From an uncultured Bacteroidota bacterium (GTDB taxonomy: Bacteria > Bacteroidota > Bacteroidia > Chitinophagales > Chitinophagaceae): 5,522 nt of DNA. Where the stretch lies: positions 1-5,522 of the forward strand of contig CAIJZG010000002.1 in NCBI GenBank assembly GCA_903825065.1. Reading direction: 5' to 3'. The translations under genes were made by a program, and so were the position numbers. A model generated the notes under the pieces. That model was not told where the DNA came from. It saw nothing but the letters and a program-made list of their open reading frames with translations, and did no database searches. Shown piece after piece: positions 5,256-5,522 of this stretch; position 1 is the first letter of the stretch, and each line of letters opens with the position of its first letter.

Positions 5256-5519
5256 TTACTTTTTGGCTGCGTCTTTTGGTACTTCTTTAACTACAGGTTT
5301 GTCAATTTTTGGCATTTCTTTAGTCTCTTTTTTGCACTCAGTCTTTTCTGCATTGGCTTTATCCTTGCAGTCAGTATGAGCTGACTTCGGAACACGAACT
5401 TCCATAGTCTTGCCATTCACTTTGACATCTTTTTCTTCGCCTGCATAGGCCATATTTGTAGTAGCTACTAGGCATACTGAATAGATCAATGCAAGTTGTA
5501 ATGCTAATAATTTTTTCAT
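5256..5519 (-). CDS. Small secreted lysine-rich protein with signal peptide, function unknown (87 aa)
   Basis: I do not recognise a family. Residues 1-26 form a classical Sec signal peptide: MKK, a hydrophobic core (about residues 4-19), then a small-residue AYA site with predicted cleavage before Gly27. The mature part is about 61 residues, very rich in Lys and Glu, with a short beta-like stretch (about 31-43) and two cysteines (Cys51, Cys62) that could form a disulfide in the periplasm. The tail (about 69-87) is a proline/lysine/valine repeat-like segment. The product is therefore probably exported to the periplasm or the outer face of the inner membrane. Only 3 nt precede the ATG in the window, so promoter and ribosome-binding site are not visible. 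A terminator lies just after the stop, which makes this the last gene of its own transcript. An exported phage protein of this size could act on the host envelope, but nothing in the sequence proves it. Confidence 0.75.
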   Translation of the reverse strand: MKKLLALQLALIYSVCLVATTNMAYAGEEKDVKVNGKTMEVRVPKSAHTDCKDKANAEKTECKKETKEMPKIDKPVVKEVPKDAAKK

Positions 5520-5522
5520 TTT

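Noticed and set aside
5203..5269. Convergent plus-strand terminator at the outer inverted repeat
   Set aside because: There is no plus-strand gene here and no T-run directly after the plus-strand 3' arm; the minus-strand terminator explains the structure.

Overview
The window looks like part of a tailed-phage genome of the marine T4-like (myovirus) type. Every supportable gene lies on the minus strand, tightly packed. One gene encodes a tail-fibre or appendage protein, others resemble conserved unknown proteins that I recall from marine phages, and the auxiliary genes (a QueD-like enzyme and a UV-damage endonuclease) are of the kind carried by large phages. A NATAAATA-type late-promoter octamer sits before the structural gene. 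The host cannot be fixed from this sequence. Two almost perfect sigma-70 promoters show that a bacterial vegetative RNA polymerase is used for part of the transcription.

The layout below follows transcription, from right to left. (1) 5519-5256: a short secreted, lysine-rich protein with a clear signal peptide, followed by an intrinsic terminator (5250-5206). (2) 5133-3973: a 386-residue protein of unknown function behind a consensus promoter (TTGACA, 17 bp, TATAAT) with a 12-bp palindrome at the expected start site. (3) 3927-2590: a 445-residue tail-fibre-like protein with an internal duplication of about 75 residues. Its start is preceded by a late-promoter-like octamer and by a perfect 9-bp hairpin that includes the ribosome-binding site. 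(4) 2587-2560: a second consensus promoter (TTGACA, 16 bp, TATAAT) that begins two bases after the fibre stop codon. It drives a roughly 78-nt leader and then four overlapping genes. These are a QueD/PTPS-like enzyme (2475-1969), a 52-residue membrane protein starting at TTG (1976-1818), a 264-residue protein of unknown function (1818-1024) and the UV-damage endonuclease UvdE (1027-5).

The four-gene cluster is the most distinctive part. Its three junctions overlap by 8, 1 and 4 nt, so the genes are probably translationally coupled and made in fixed proportion. UvdE would nick UV-damaged DNA to start repair. The QueD-like protein would act in 7-deazaguanine (queuosine/preQ0) synthesis, which in phages can serve DNA or tRNA modification, but it has tyrosine at two positions that are normally zinc-binding histidines. 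The structural part appears to be under separate, late-type control.

No rRNA, tRNA, CRISPR array, insertion sequence or attachment site was seen. No gene-free stretch exceeds 300 bases; the longest gaps are 2476-2589 and 5134-5255, and both are filled with regulatory signals.
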